A stretch of 11,787 nt of DNA from JANWXR01 sp033577755 (lineage in GTDB: Bacteria; Chloroflexota; Anaerolineae; Anaerolineales; UBA6663), in assembly GCA_033577755.1 (NCBI GenBank), contig JAVQXV010000089.1:1-11787 (forward strand), in the 5' to 3' direction. The notes under the pieces were generated by a model. The model did no database searches, was not told the origin of the DNA, and saw only the letters and a program-made list of their open reading frames with translations. The first letter of the stretch is position 1. Each line of letters begins with the position of its first letter. Shown here one piece after another: positions 1 through 6,797 of the stretch. The position numbers were made by a program, and so were the translations under genes.

Positions 1-90
1 GCGCAGGCCATCCTGAGCGTGGCTTCGCCGAGCGAAGCCCGCCGAAGGGCGAAGGGGCGGCACGTTCCCTGACAACCTTTGCGTGCACAC
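1..90 (-). mobile_element. Right-hand part of a MITE-like element (copy 1, cut by window edge)
   Basis: Read on the minus strand from base 90, this begins GTGTGCACGCAAAGG and continues TTGTCAGGGAA. It matches the left ~90 bp of the intact element at 6798-7016 almost base for base, with a few substitutions and one 1-bp indel around 55-65. The other end lies beyond the window. If the family makes 8-bp duplications, bases 91-98 (TGCCGCCG) should recur about 130 bp upstream of base 1. Confidence 0.75.
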
Positions 91-179
91 TGCCGCCGGA
101 ATCGCAACACACCCACATCATCCTAAACGCCCGGTAGGTGTTGGCCTATGCATCGGTCAATCGGCTGACGCCGGAAAGT

Positions 180-300
180 GCCTGTGACACTTTAGACGGA
201 TGCAGTAGGGGTGGTGCACGGCGAAACTCAATCCGGCACGAACCATGGCAAGCAGCAATCAGCAGTTCTAGTGCAAGGACTGCGGGAAACATGCCGTGAG
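180..300 (+). pseudogene. Possible decayed zinc-ribbon / IS1-type InsA fragment
   Basis: No intact gene covers 91-423. In one frame 211-255 reads VVHGETQSGTNHGKQQ. After a frame change, 263-292 reads QQF-stop-CKDCGKH, with CxxC codons at 272-283. This combination resembles the N-terminal zinc ribbon of IS1-like InsA proteins ('...GKQxFxCxxCG...') broken by a frameshift and a stop. The match is short and from memory of the family, so it may be chance. The rest of 91-423 shows nothing I can name. Confidence 0.22.
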
Positions 301-423
301 ATGCCGAAAAGCATCGTGGTCGCCCGTCCCGAACCGACGGAAGGAAAACCACACAAGAAATGCAAGTTTGTAAAGCCCTTCTATGCCTACAGTGTCCGAA
401 GGAAAAGGAACGTGTCGGGCTGG

Positions 424-1164
424 CTATGTGAAAACCATCTTCAGACCGGCGATGATGAGCACCACTGCCAGCAGGCGCCGGATTGGCGGATTGCCCAGCC
501 GCCGGCTGCCGTACTCGGCGCCGATCCAGCCGCCGGTGACGGCGGCCAGCGCCCACAGCGGGATTGCCGTCGGCAACAGCGCGAGGCTGGAGAGCTGACC
601 CAAAAGGCCGGCGGTCGAATTGGCGAGGATGAAAGCGGCGGCGATCCCGGACGTTGGCCGGGGTTCCGCCCAATTCATAAACAGCAGCAGCGGGCTAAGG
701 AAAATCCCGCCGCCAACGCCGGTCAGTCCGGAAAGCAGGCCGATTCCGGCGCCCGCGGCCAGCCCCGCCCATAGCGGGACCGGCTTCGTTGGCAACGGAG
801 TGGTTCCGGAGTCGGTCGCCAGCAGGCGATAGGCAGCATAGAGGAGGACGAGACCGACCAGTGGCTTATAGAGCCAGCCGGGCAACGAGAGCATGCCACC
901 TAAAAACGCCAACGGTACAGACGCCAGGGCAAAAGGCCAGAACAGCGACCACGAGAAATGGCCGGCACGGTAGAACTTCACGGTCGCTATGGCCGCAACC
1001 AGGATGTTGAGAGTCAGGGCAGTAGGCCGCATCAACTCTGGGGGCAGGCTAAACAAGGCCATCGCCGCCAGGTAAGCGGACGCGCCGGCATGGCCTACCG
1101 AGGCGTATAATATTGCGGCAGCGAAAATCATTAGGGCAAGAGCCGAGACGCTCAGCAAGCTCAT
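424..1164 (-). CDS. TauE/SafE family (DUF81) membrane permease
   Basis: A 246-residue integral membrane protein made almost entirely of hydrophobic helices, about eight by eye. The two glycine-rich family repeats are visible: 'ASVGHAGASAYLA' near residues 22-34 and 'GLLSGLTGVGGGIFLSPLL' in the second half. TauE/SafE proteins are proposed exporters or carriers of sulfite, sulfoacetate or related anions. The actual substrate cannot be read from sequence, though a sulfur role would fit the cysteine operon 6 kb away. The ATG is supported by a GGAG Shine-Dalgarno (1170-1173, minus strand) 5 nt upstream. A TATAAT on the minus strand (1216-1211) could be its -10; I see no good -35. It is divergent from the lipoprotein gene. 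Confidence 0.88.
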   Translation of the reverse strand: MSLLSVSALALMIFAAAILYASVGHAGASAYLAAMALFSLPPELMRPTALTLNILVAAIATVKFYRAGHFSWSLFWPFALASVPLAFLGGMLSLPGWLYKPLVGLVLLYAAYRLLATDSGTTPLPTKPVPLWAGLAAGAGIGLLSGLTGVGGGIFLSPLLLFMNWAEPRPTSGIAAAFILANSTAGLLGQLSSLALLPTAIPLWALAAVTGGWIGAEYGSRRLGNPPIRRLLAVVLIIAGLKMVFT

Positions 1165-1210
1165 TGAGACTCCATTGGATCGTGGGTAGAACGTTCAATG
1201 ACGAGGCGTC

Positions 1211-1216
1211 ATTATA
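1211..1216 (-). promoter_or_regulatory. Candidate -10 box of the TauE-family gene
   Basis: The minus strand reads TATAAT here, about 47 bp before the ATG. No TTGACA-like hexamer lies 16-18 bp upstream, so this is a one-box prediction. A MITE-like relic starts 40 bp further upstream. Confidence 0.35.
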
Positions 1217-1255
1217 ACGGGCTGCATCGCCGGAGCCTGATAGCACGGGCAACAC

Positions 1256-1351
1256 GTGTGCACGCAAAAGATGTCAGCCGCTCCTTCGACTGCGCGGGCA
1301 AAAGCAGCCCGCTCCGCTCGGGATGCGGCTGCCACTGACAACCTTTCACAC
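1256..1351. mobile_element. Decayed MITE-like element (copy 2) in the 1165-1581 gap
   Basis: The left end GTGTGCACGCAAAA...TGTCAGCCGC matches the right terminus (inverted) of the intact element. The right end CTGACAACCTTT-CACAC matches the other terminus with GCGTG missing. The flanks GGCAACAC (1248-1255) and GGCGACAC (1352-1359) agree at 7 of 8 positions, like an aged 8-bp target duplication. The interior is short (96 bp total against 219 bp), so this copy is internally deleted. The rest of the 1165-1581 gap (1360-1560) shows no gene or structure I can support. Confidence 0.68.
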
Positions 1352-1581
1352 GGCGACACACCAGCGTGATGCGCTTGCGCCCAACGTTGACACGTCGTTC
1401 CAAGGCCGAGACCACCTGCGAAGCGGGCCGGTGCGCCCGGGGCTGCTCTGGAAGCGGCGACCGTCTCTCGGCCGACAAATTCATCCGCAAGCGACCGACT
1501 GCATTGATCTGAAATCTCAAGCACATAAACCCCAAACGCTTACCCTGCTAAAAGAAAGTAGGTGCATGATAGAATGCCGAC

Positions 1582-2232
1582 ATGGTTTTTCGACTTGGTA
1601 TGCTGGGAATGGCGTTGTGGATGCTGCTGGCGGCCTGTGCCGCACGACCAACGCTGCGCGCCGATGGCGTTATCCTCGAAGATGACTTCTCCAACCCGCG
1701 AAGCGGTTGGGACACGTACACCGGCATAGACCTCATCACCACCTATGATAACGGCCGGTACCTGATTGCCGTGGAAACGCCTAACCGCGATGCCTTCGGC
1801 CTGGCGGGGCTTGATTTGAACGATATGCAAATCTCGGTGGAAGCGCAGGCCAGCGGCGGGCCGCAGGATAATGCCTTTGGTGTGCTCTGCCGGCACACCC
1901 GCAGCGGCGACCGCAACAACTTCTACTTTTTCCTCATCAGCTCGGACGGTTACTATGCGGTGGGCAAAGTCGTCAACCAGACCGAGCGCACCTTTCTGAA
2001 TCCGGCAAAGAACTTTGAGCCACTGCAAGCAATCAAAACCGGTAACGGCGCCCTTAACCGCTTGGAGGCCATTTGTCAGGGAAAGCGCCTGTCGTTCACC
2101 GTCAACGGCGTGGCCGCCGGCTCGTTCGAGGACGAAACACTCACTCACGGCGACGTTGGCCTGATTGCCGGCACCTTCAACGAAGGCGGCGTGCGTATCC
2201 ACTTCGATAACGTCGTAGTTCGTCAACCATGA
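1582..2232 (+). CDS. Predicted lipoprotein with a LamG/DUF1080-like beta-sandwich domain
   Basis: A 216-residue secreted protein. Residues 1-18 form a lipoprotein signal peptide with the lipobox L16-A-A-C19, so the mature protein should be lipid-anchored at Cys19. The rest begins 'LEDDFSNPRSGW', a motif I associate with many Chloroflexota surface proteins, and continues with alternating beta-strand-like segments ending 'GGVRIHFDNVVVRQP'. That end pattern is typical of concanavalin-A-like (LamG/DUF1080, glucanase-like) sandwiches. No catalytic residues are evident, so I call it a surface lipoprotein, perhaps carbohydrate-binding. There is no clear Shine-Dalgarno. TAGAAT at 1570-1575 lies just before the ATG and would give an almost leaderless mRNA. 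Confidence 0.75.
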   Translation: MVFRLGMLGMALWMLLAACAARPTLRADGVILEDDFSNPRSGWDTYTGIDLITTYDNGRYLIAVETPNRDAFGLAGLDLNDMQISVEAQASGGPQDNAFGVLCRHTRSGDRNNFYFFLISSDGYYAVGKVVNQTERTFLNPAKNFEPLQAIKTGNGALNRLEAICQGKRLSFTVNGVAAGSFEDETLTHGDVGLIAGTFNEGGVRIHFDNVVVRQP

Positions 2233-2244
2233 GGGATGACTACT

Positions 2245-2286
2245 GCCATCCGCCATTAGCCATCCACCATCCGCTATTAGCCGTTC
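2245..2286 (+). repeat. Heptamer-phased repeat, GCCATCC type
   Basis: Six consecutive 7-mers fill the lipoprotein-HIT spacer: GCCATCC, GCCATTA, GCCATCC, ACCATCC, GCTATTA, GCCGTTC. The same heptamer on the opposite strand forms the array at 8233-8288. Confidence 0.7.
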
Positions 2287-2293
2287 AAAGGAC

Positions 2294-2641
2294 ATGTCTC
2301 AAGAAACTCTCTTCACCCGAATCATCAACGGACAAATCCCCGCCACGTTCGTCCATCGGGACGAGGACATCGTGGCCATCCGCGACATCAACCCGCAGGC
2401 CCCGACGCACATACTCGTCATCCCCGTCAAGCCACTGCCTTCCCTCGCGGAGGCCGGGCCGGAAGACGAGGCGTTGCTGGGGCGGCTGCTGCTGACGGCC
2501 AAGCAAGTCGCCGAACAGGAGGGCTTGGCCGAGAGCGGTTACCGAGTGGTCATCAACGTGGGCAGCCACGGTGGGCAGGCAGTACCGCACCTGCATGTCC
2601 ATCTCCTCGGCGGTCGGCGGATGACCTGGCCGCCGGGCTGA
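2294..2641 (+). CDS. HIT (histidine triad) family protein, HINT/PKCI-like
   Basis: A 115-residue protein, the usual length of HINT-branch HIT proteins. These are small dimeric nucleotide hydrolases or binding proteins that act on AMP-lysine and other nucleoside phosphoramidates. Visible motifs are the N-terminal 'LFTRIINGQIPA', the 'DINPQAPTHILVIPVKPL' strand pair, and the C-terminal triad HLHVH at H99, H101 and H103 inside 'GGQAVPHLHVHLLGGR'. All catalytic histidines are present. The AAAGGA at 2287-2292 is only 1 nt from the ATG, too close for a working Shine-Dalgarno, so initiation is probably weak or uses another signal. Its partner substrate cannot be inferred from neighbours. Confidence 0.93.
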   Translation: MSQETLFTRIINGQIPATFVHRDEDIVAIRDINPQAPTHILVIPVKPLPSLAEAGPEDEALLGRLLLTAKQVAEQEGLAESGYRVVINVGSHGGQAVPHLHVHLLGGRRMTWPPG

Positions 2642-2652
2642 GGTCAAGGTGC

Positions 2653-2674
2653 TATACTCCTTAGCGACCGGGAG
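2653..2674 (+). promoter_or_regulatory. Candidate -10 (TATACT) and Shine-Dalgarno of the Uma2 gene
   Basis: TATACT lies at 2653-2658 without a convincing -35. GGGAG at 2670-2674 is 6 nt before the ATG at 2681, a good ribosome site that fixes the start. Confidence 0.4.
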
Positions 2675-2680
2675 ATTGCT

Positions 2681-3328
2681 ATGACCAACGCAACCTCATC
2701 TCTGCCAGCGCCTGCCGAAGACGCCGAGCTTGAGCCGGTCTGGGACATCGCCTACCTGTTCCCGCCGCAGGGAAGTTGGACGGAAGAAGACTATCTGGCT
2801 TTTGACCAGGGGGCGAACCGCCGCCTGGAGTTCACTGACGGCCACATCGAGGTCTTACCGGTGCCGACCGAACTCCATCAACTTGTGCTGCTCTATTTCT
2901 ACGAAGCGCTATCGGCTTTCGTGCGAGCACGTAAGCTCGGCCTGGTGCTGACTTCCGGCCTGCGCGTGCGCCTGCGCCCAGGCCAGTTCCGTGAACCGGA
3001 TGTTGTCTTCATGCGTGCCGAGAATGCTTCGCGTCGCAGCAACAAGTTCTGGGAGGGCGCCGACCTGGTAATGGAGGTTGTCAGCGACCAGCCCGACGAT
3101 CGAGAGCGAGACCTTGAGCGCAAGCCGCGTGAGTATGCTGCCGCCGGTATTCCCGAATACTGGATCCTTGACCCGACGTCGAACCGCATTCTCGTACTCA
3201 CGCTGGCCGGCGACCGCTACATCACGCATGGAGAGTTTAGGCCAGGAGAGCGGGCGACCTCAGTGCTGCTGGAAGGCTTCAGCGTGGATGTGGCTGCCGC
3301 GCTGCGGGGAGACTTGGATAGCCTATGA
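2681..3328 (+). CDS. Uma2 family protein (DUF820, PD-(D/E)XK nuclease-like fold)
   Basis: A 215-residue member of the Uma2/DUF820 family, which is greatly expanded in Cyanobacteria and Chloroflexota and has a restriction-endonuclease-like fold. The family hallmarks are present in order: 'RRLEFTDGHIEVLPVP' (48-62), 'REPDVVFMR' with D107, 'DLVMEVVSDQ' with E132, then K148 and 'REYAAAGIPEYWILDP' (150-165). D107, E132 and K148 are the likely metal-binding and catalytic set, so it looks intact. No biological role is firmly established for the family; nuclease activity is inferred from fold. The final codons overlap the next gene by 4 bp (ATGA), which suggests translational coupling with the YqeY-like protein. 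Confidence 0.9.
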   Translation: MTNATSSLPAPAEDAELEPVWDIAYLFPPQGSWTEEDYLAFDQGANRRLEFTDGHIEVLPVPTELHQLVLLYFYEALSAFVRARKLGLVLTSGLRVRLRPGQFREPDVVFMRAENASRRSNKFWEGADLVMEVVSDQPDDRERDLERKPREYAAAGIPEYWILDPTSNRILVLTLAGDRYITHGEFRPGERATSVLLEGFSVDVAAALRGDLDSL

Positions 3329-3768
3329 GTCTCAAAGAACAACTCACCGCCGATCTCAAAGCGGCCCTGAAGGCCGGCGACGAGACGCGCAAAAATGCCA
3401 TCCGCGCCCTGCAGGCCGCCATCAAGCAGAGCGAGGTAGACCGGCAGACCACGCTCACCGACGATGACGTGCTGGCCTTGATCCAAAAGGAGGCCAAATC
3501 CCGCCGCGAGTCCATCGCCGATGCGCAAAAGGCGGGCCGCGCCGACCTGGTTGCCGCCTATGAAGCCGAGCTGGCCGTGATGGAGGCCTACCTGCCACAG
3601 CCCCTCTCGCGCGACGAGCTGATCGCCCTGGCGAAAGCGGCCATCGCCGAGGCCGGCGCGACCGGCATCAAGCAACAGGGTGCGGTGATGAAGCTGCTCG
3701 CGCCGCGCATCAAAGGCCGCGCCGACGGCAAACTGGTTGGCGAGATTGTGCGCGAACTCCTGAGTTAA
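3325..3768 (+). CDS. yqeY: GatB/YqeY domain-containing protein
   Basis: A 147-residue, mostly helical stand-alone YqeY protein of normal family length. It shows the typical 'RKNAIRALQAAIKQ' N-terminal helix, 'LIQKEAKSRRESIADAQKAGRADL' in the middle, 'AYLPQPLSRDEL', and the C-terminal 'GAVMKLLAPRIKGRADGKLVGEIV'. The domain is homologous to the tRNA-binding tail of GatB, the amidotransferase subunit that makes Gln-tRNA and Asn-tRNA. The function of free YqeY is not settled. It starts inside the Uma2 stop (ATGA at 3325-3328), so it is probably translated by coupling. In Bacillus yqeY sits a few genes upstream of the pgpH-ybeY homologues, and that neighbourhood is echoed here. Confidence 0.92.
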   Translation: MSLKEQLTADLKAALKAGDETRKNAIRALQAAIKQSEVDRQTTLTDDDVLALIQKEAKSRRESIADAQKAGRADLVAAYEAELAVMEAYLPQPLSRDELIALAKAAIAEAGATGIKQQGAVMKLLAPRIKGRADGKLVGEIVRELLS

Positions 3769-3789
3769 ACCCAGAGTTCGGATTTTGAG

Positions 3790-3880
3790 TCCACTGCAAA
3801 GAGGATGTTTCGCTGCCGAGATCGCGCAGAGCACGCGGAGAGACCATATTGAAGAACTCTGCGCTCTCCATGTGTTCTCT
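3790..3880 (+). repeat. Dispersed repeat, copy A
   Basis: About 80-90 bp beginning TCCACTGCAAAGAGG match 6616-6694 with scattered changes (shared blocks GCCGAGATCG, GAAGAACTCTGCGCTC). It contains 8-bp complementary arms GCGCAGAG (3824-3831) and CTCTGCGC (3857-3864). It occupies the yqeY-pgpH gap together with the phased repeat that follows. Confidence 0.7.
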
Positions 3881-3894
3881 GCGGTGCGTTTTTT
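3826..3894 (+). terminator. Possible intrinsic terminator after yqeY
   Basis: Nested arms GCAGAG (3826-3831)/CTCTGC (3877-3882) and GGAGAG (3837-3842)/CTCTCC (3864-3869) are followed within 7 nt by six Ts (3889-3894). The loops are large and other pairings compete, so terminator strength is doubtful. Confidence 0.33.
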
Positions 3895-3908
3895 AGTGCA
3901 CTCGAATT

Positions 3909-3975
3909 TCGGATTGCAGATTACACAGCGCAGACTTCACCTGCCAATCTAAAATCCAAAATCTCGAATCTCACC
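3909..3975 (+). repeat. Heptamer-phased A/T-rich repeat upstream of pgpH
   Basis: The clearest stretch is 3948-3975: TCTAAAA, TCCAAAA, TCTCGAA, TCTCACC, all in 7-bp register. Weaker heptamers extend back to about 3909. The same type recurs at 8776-8831. Confidence 0.6.
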
Positions 3976-3986
3976 TCGTCAAGTAC

Positions 3987-6083
3987 GTGCGCGCTCTCAA
4001 CACCGGACGACGGGCGCTCAGCGGATTGCTGGCCTTCGGCGCCATTGTCCTGGCCGCCGCCATTATCTCTTTACCCCTCAACGCCTGGGGTGCAATCACC
4101 GTGCGCGTCGGCGAGCCGGCCACACAGGAAATTCTGTCGCCGCGCACCGTCAGTTACCGCAGCGAAATTCTGACCGAGGAAGCGCGCCGGGCTGCCGCCG
4201 CTGCCGTCCCCGATATCTACGACCCTCCCAATAGCCGGATCGCCCGCAACCAGGTGCTTGCTCTGCGCAACGCCCTGAACTTTATCAGCTCGGTGCGCGC
4301 CGATACGCTGGCCACGCCCCTGGAACGGCGCGCCGACCTGCTCGCCATCCGCGACCTGGCGCTGGACACCGACGTGGCCGATCTGCTGTTGCGCTTCACT
4401 CCGGAGCAGTGGACGGCGGTTCAAGCGGAAGCGCTCAGCCTGCTCGAGCAAATCATGCTCAATCCGGTGCGCGCCCAACAGGTGGAAGACCTGCGCCGCT
4501 CCCTGCCGGTGCGCATCAGCGTAGACCGGACGGAGGAAGAAGCCCGCGCCATCATTGCCCTGGTCAGTCCGCTCATCACCGCTAACAGCGTCTATAACCC
4601 CGAGGCCACCGCAGCCGCCCGCCAGGCTGCGCGCGAGTCGGTGCAGCCGGTGGTCAAACGGTTGATTCGCGGTCAAATCATCATCGCGCGCGGTCGTGTG
4701 GTCACCCCCGAGGATTTGGAAGCGCTGCGTGCCGTCGGCTTGCTCCAGCCCGAATTCGATTGGCAGCAAACCGCCAGCGCCGTGCTGGCCGTCGTCATCA
4801 CCGGCCTGTTGTTCGTGGTCTACGTTCGGAGCTTCTATCCGGAGGTGGGGCGGAACGCCAAGCTGATTCTGCTGCTCGGCCTGTTCTTCAACGGCTTTCT
4901 GCTGCTGGCGCAGTTGATGGTGCCGAACCACGTCCTATTGCCGTTCGCCTACCCGGCGTCGGCGTTGGCGATGTTGGTGACCGTGCTGACCGGGCCGCAC
5001 CTGGCGATGACGGTCGCGGTAGCGCTGGGTGCGCTGGTCGGCTACATCGGAGGGTCGAGCCTGGAGCTAACCATCTACACCGCGTTGATGGGCATCGCGG
5101 CCGCTATCGTGCTCAACCGGGCCGAGCGCGTAGACCTGTTCTTCTGGGCCGGCCTGGCCAGCGCCATCGCCGGCGTTGGCATCCTGTTGGTCTTTCGGCT
5201 GGACAACCCCGCCACCGACCTGGTGGGCCTCGTTCAGTTGATCGTTGCCAGCTTCATCAACGGCGGCATTTCGGCGGCGTTGACGCTGATGGCCATCTTT
5301 GCGCTCGGCGGCATGTTCGACATCACCACCAGCCTGCAACTGGTGGAACTTTCCCGCCCCGATCACCCGCTGCTGCGTCTGATCCTGCGCAACGCGCCGG
5401 GAACTTACCAGCACAGCCTGCAAATCGCCAACCTGGCCGAGCAGGCGGCGGAACGCATCGGCGCCAACGCCATGCTCGTGCGCGTCGGCGCGTTGTACCA
5501 CGATGCCGGCAAGGCGCTACATCCGCAATACTTCATCGAGAACCAGCTCGACTACAACAACATCCATGAGACGCTCTCACCCGAAGAGAGCGCACGCGTC
5601 ATCATCCGCCATGTGCCCGACGGCCTTGAACTGGCACGCCGTTATCGGCTGCCCTCCCGCATCCGCGATTTCATTGCCGAGCACCACGGCACACTGCTGG
5701 CGGTCTATCAGTACAAGCGCGCAGTGGAGGCGGCGGGCGGCGACGCCGGCCGCGTGGATGAGAGCCGCTTCCGCTATCCCGGCCCGCGCCCGCGTTCCCG
5801 CGAGACTGCTCTGCTGATGCTGGCCGACGGCTGCGAGGCCAAAGCCCGCTCCGATCGCCCCCGGACCGAAGAAGACATTGAACGCATCGTGAAGTCACTA
5901 ATTGATGACCGACTCGCCAAAGGCCAGCTCGACGAGACCGACCTGACGTTGAAAGATCTCACTCTGATTCGCGAGTCATTCGTAAACACGCTGCGCGGCG
6001 TATTCCATCCGCGCGTGCAATATCCTGAGCTACAGCAGCCGTCGGTGGCGGAGGCAGAGATGAAAGCGGATTTAAGAGGTTGA
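3987..6083 (+). CDS. pgpH: 7TM-HD family c-di-AMP phosphodiesterase, PgpH-like
   Basis: A 698-residue membrane protein with the full PgpH architecture. It has an N-terminal anchor helix (about 13-35), a long extracytoplasmic 7TMR-HDED-type domain (about 36-260), a run of seven membrane segments (about 262-445), and a cytoplasmic HD domain. The HD domain carries H476 ('GTYQHS'), H505-D506 ('YHDAGK'), H542 ('IIRHVPDG') and H566-H567 ('AEHHGT'), the expected dinuclear-metal ligands. HDAG replaces the usual HDIG. Family members hydrolyse c-di-AMP to pApA, so this should lower c-di-AMP, with the external domain as sensor. The GTG start is the best available (no upstream ATG in frame) but lacks a clear Shine-Dalgarno. 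The pgpH-ybeY adjacency is widely conserved. Confidence 0.92.
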   Translation: MRALNTGRRALSGLLAFGAIVLAAAIISLPLNAWGAITVRVGEPATQEILSPRTVSYRSEILTEEARRAAAAAVPDIYDPPNSRIARNQVLALRNALNFISSVRADTLATPLERRADLLAIRDLALDTDVADLLLRFTPEQWTAVQAEALSLLEQIMLNPVRAQQVEDLRRSLPVRISVDRTEEEARAIIALVSPLITANSVYNPEATAAARQAARESVQPVVKRLIRGQIIIARGRVVTPEDLEALRAVGLLQPEFDWQQTASAVLAVVITGLLFVVYVRSFYPEVGRNAKLILLLGLFFNGFLLLAQLMVPNHVLLPFAYPASALAMLVTVLTGPHLAMTVAVALGALVGYIGGSSLELTIYTALMGIAAAIVLNRAERVDLFFWAGLASAIAGVGILLVFRLDNPATDLVGLVQLIVASFINGGISAALTLMAIFALGGMFDITTSLQLVELSRPDHPLLRLILRNAPGTYQHSLQIANLAEQAAERIGANAMLVRVGALYHDAGKALHPQYFIENQLDYNNIHETLSPEESARVIIRHVPDGLELARRYRLPSRIRDFIAEHHGTLLAVYQYKRAVEAAGGDAGRVDESRFRYPGPRPRSRETALLMLADGCEAKARSDRPRTEEDIERIVKSLIDDRLAKGQLDETDLTLKDLTLIRESFVNTLRGVFHPRVQYPELQQPSVAEAEMKADLRG

Positions 6084-6113
6084 TGACCGAAGACATTGAT
6101 GGGAGACCGGTGA

Positions 6114-6704
6114 TTGAAGACAAGATACACGATTGAAATACTAACCGATGCGCGGCAGGCGCGGCGCGTGAAAGCAAAGGCAATACGCCGGGCAGCGCGC
6201 GCGGCGCTCGCCCACCAGCGGGCCGCGCCCGGCGCGCTCACCATCCGCCTGACAGGTGATGCGGCGCTGCGGCGACTCAACCGCAAGTTCATGGGACTCG
6301 ACGCCGCTACCGACGTGCTCTCTTTCCCGGCGAAAGAGCCAGGCTACTTTGGCGACTTGGCCATCTCGGTGACGCGCGCAGCGGCGCAGGCCAAGGCTGG
6401 GGGGCACTCGCTTCAGGCGGAACTGGAACTTTTGGTCGTTCACGGTGTGCTGCACCTGCTTGGGTATGACCATGCAACGCGGGCGCAGCAGGCACGTATG
6501 TGGGCAGCACAGACCGAAGTGCTCTCAAGCCTGGGTTCGGAAATCACAGAGCCTAGGATGCATACGGTGCGCAGGCATGGCATGCGACGGGAGTCCACGA
6601 ATGAACACGAAGGATTCCACTGCAAAAAGGCTGTTTCATCGCCGAGATCGCAGAGTGCGCGGAGAAATCATCGAAGAACTCTGCGCTCCGCGTTCTTGCG
6701 ATAA
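6114..6704 (+). CDS. ybeY: YbeY endoribonuclease / rRNA maturation factor with repeat-derived tail
   Basis: A zinc-dependent single-strand RNase involved in 16S rRNA 3' maturation and ribosome quality control. Signature motifs are 'LNRKFMGLDAATDVLSFP' (55-72), 'FGDLAIS' (79-85) and 'VVHGVLHLLGYDH' (108-120) with zinc ligands H110, H114 and H120. The start must be TTG 6114: an in-frame TGA at 6111-6113 precedes it directly, and GGGAG at 6101-6105 is a suitable ribosome site. The gene follows pgpH by 30 bp. The family core ends near residue 145. The remaining ~50 residues, of which 168-196 are encoded by the dispersed repeat 6616-6694, have no YbeY similarity and look like read-through into intergenic repeat after loss of the original stop. 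Confidence 0.92.
   Translation: MKTRYTIEILTDARQARRVKAKAIRRAARAALAHQRAAPGALTIRLTGDAALRRLNRKFMGLDAATDVLSFPAKEPGYFGDLAISVTRAAAQAKAGGHSLQAELELLVVHGVLHLLGYDHATRAQQARMWAAQTEVLSSLGSEITEPRMHTVRRHGMRRESTNEHEGFHCKKAVSSPRSQSARRNHRRTLRSAFLR
6616..6694 (+). repeat. Dispersed repeat, copy B (overlaps ybeY 3' end)
   Basis: Matches copy A at 3790-3880 in the same orientation: TCCACTGCAAA..., GCCGAGATCGCAGAG and GAAGAACTCTGCGCTC are shared. It supplies the last ~29 codons of the ybeY reading frame. Confidence 0.7.
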
Positions 6705-6722
6705 GAGTCCCATCCGGCCTAA

Positions 6723-6770
6723 CGCAACGGAGTAAAGACGCAAGGGCGCGGAGAATTCTTACTCGTTGCG
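6723..6770. repeat. Inverted repeat downstream of ybeY
   Basis: CGCAACGGAGTAA (6723-6735) and TTACTCGTTGCG (6759-6770) are complementary over 12 pairs with a single bulged base. The loop is 23 nt. There is no T tract, so a factor-independent terminator is unlikely. Confidence 0.6.
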
Positions 6771-6797
6771 ACTGCGCACCTCCTCTCGCCCGACGAT

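Noticed and set aside
146..774. Long open frames on both strands (146-673 minus, 211-774 plus)
   Set aside because: Both overlap the TauE-family gene in other frames and have arginine/proline-rich low-complexity translations typical of GC-rich shadow frames.
4760..5569. Plus-strand 269-codon frame inside pgpH
   Set aside because: It is an out-of-frame, arginine-rich shadow of the well-supported pgpH coding sequence.
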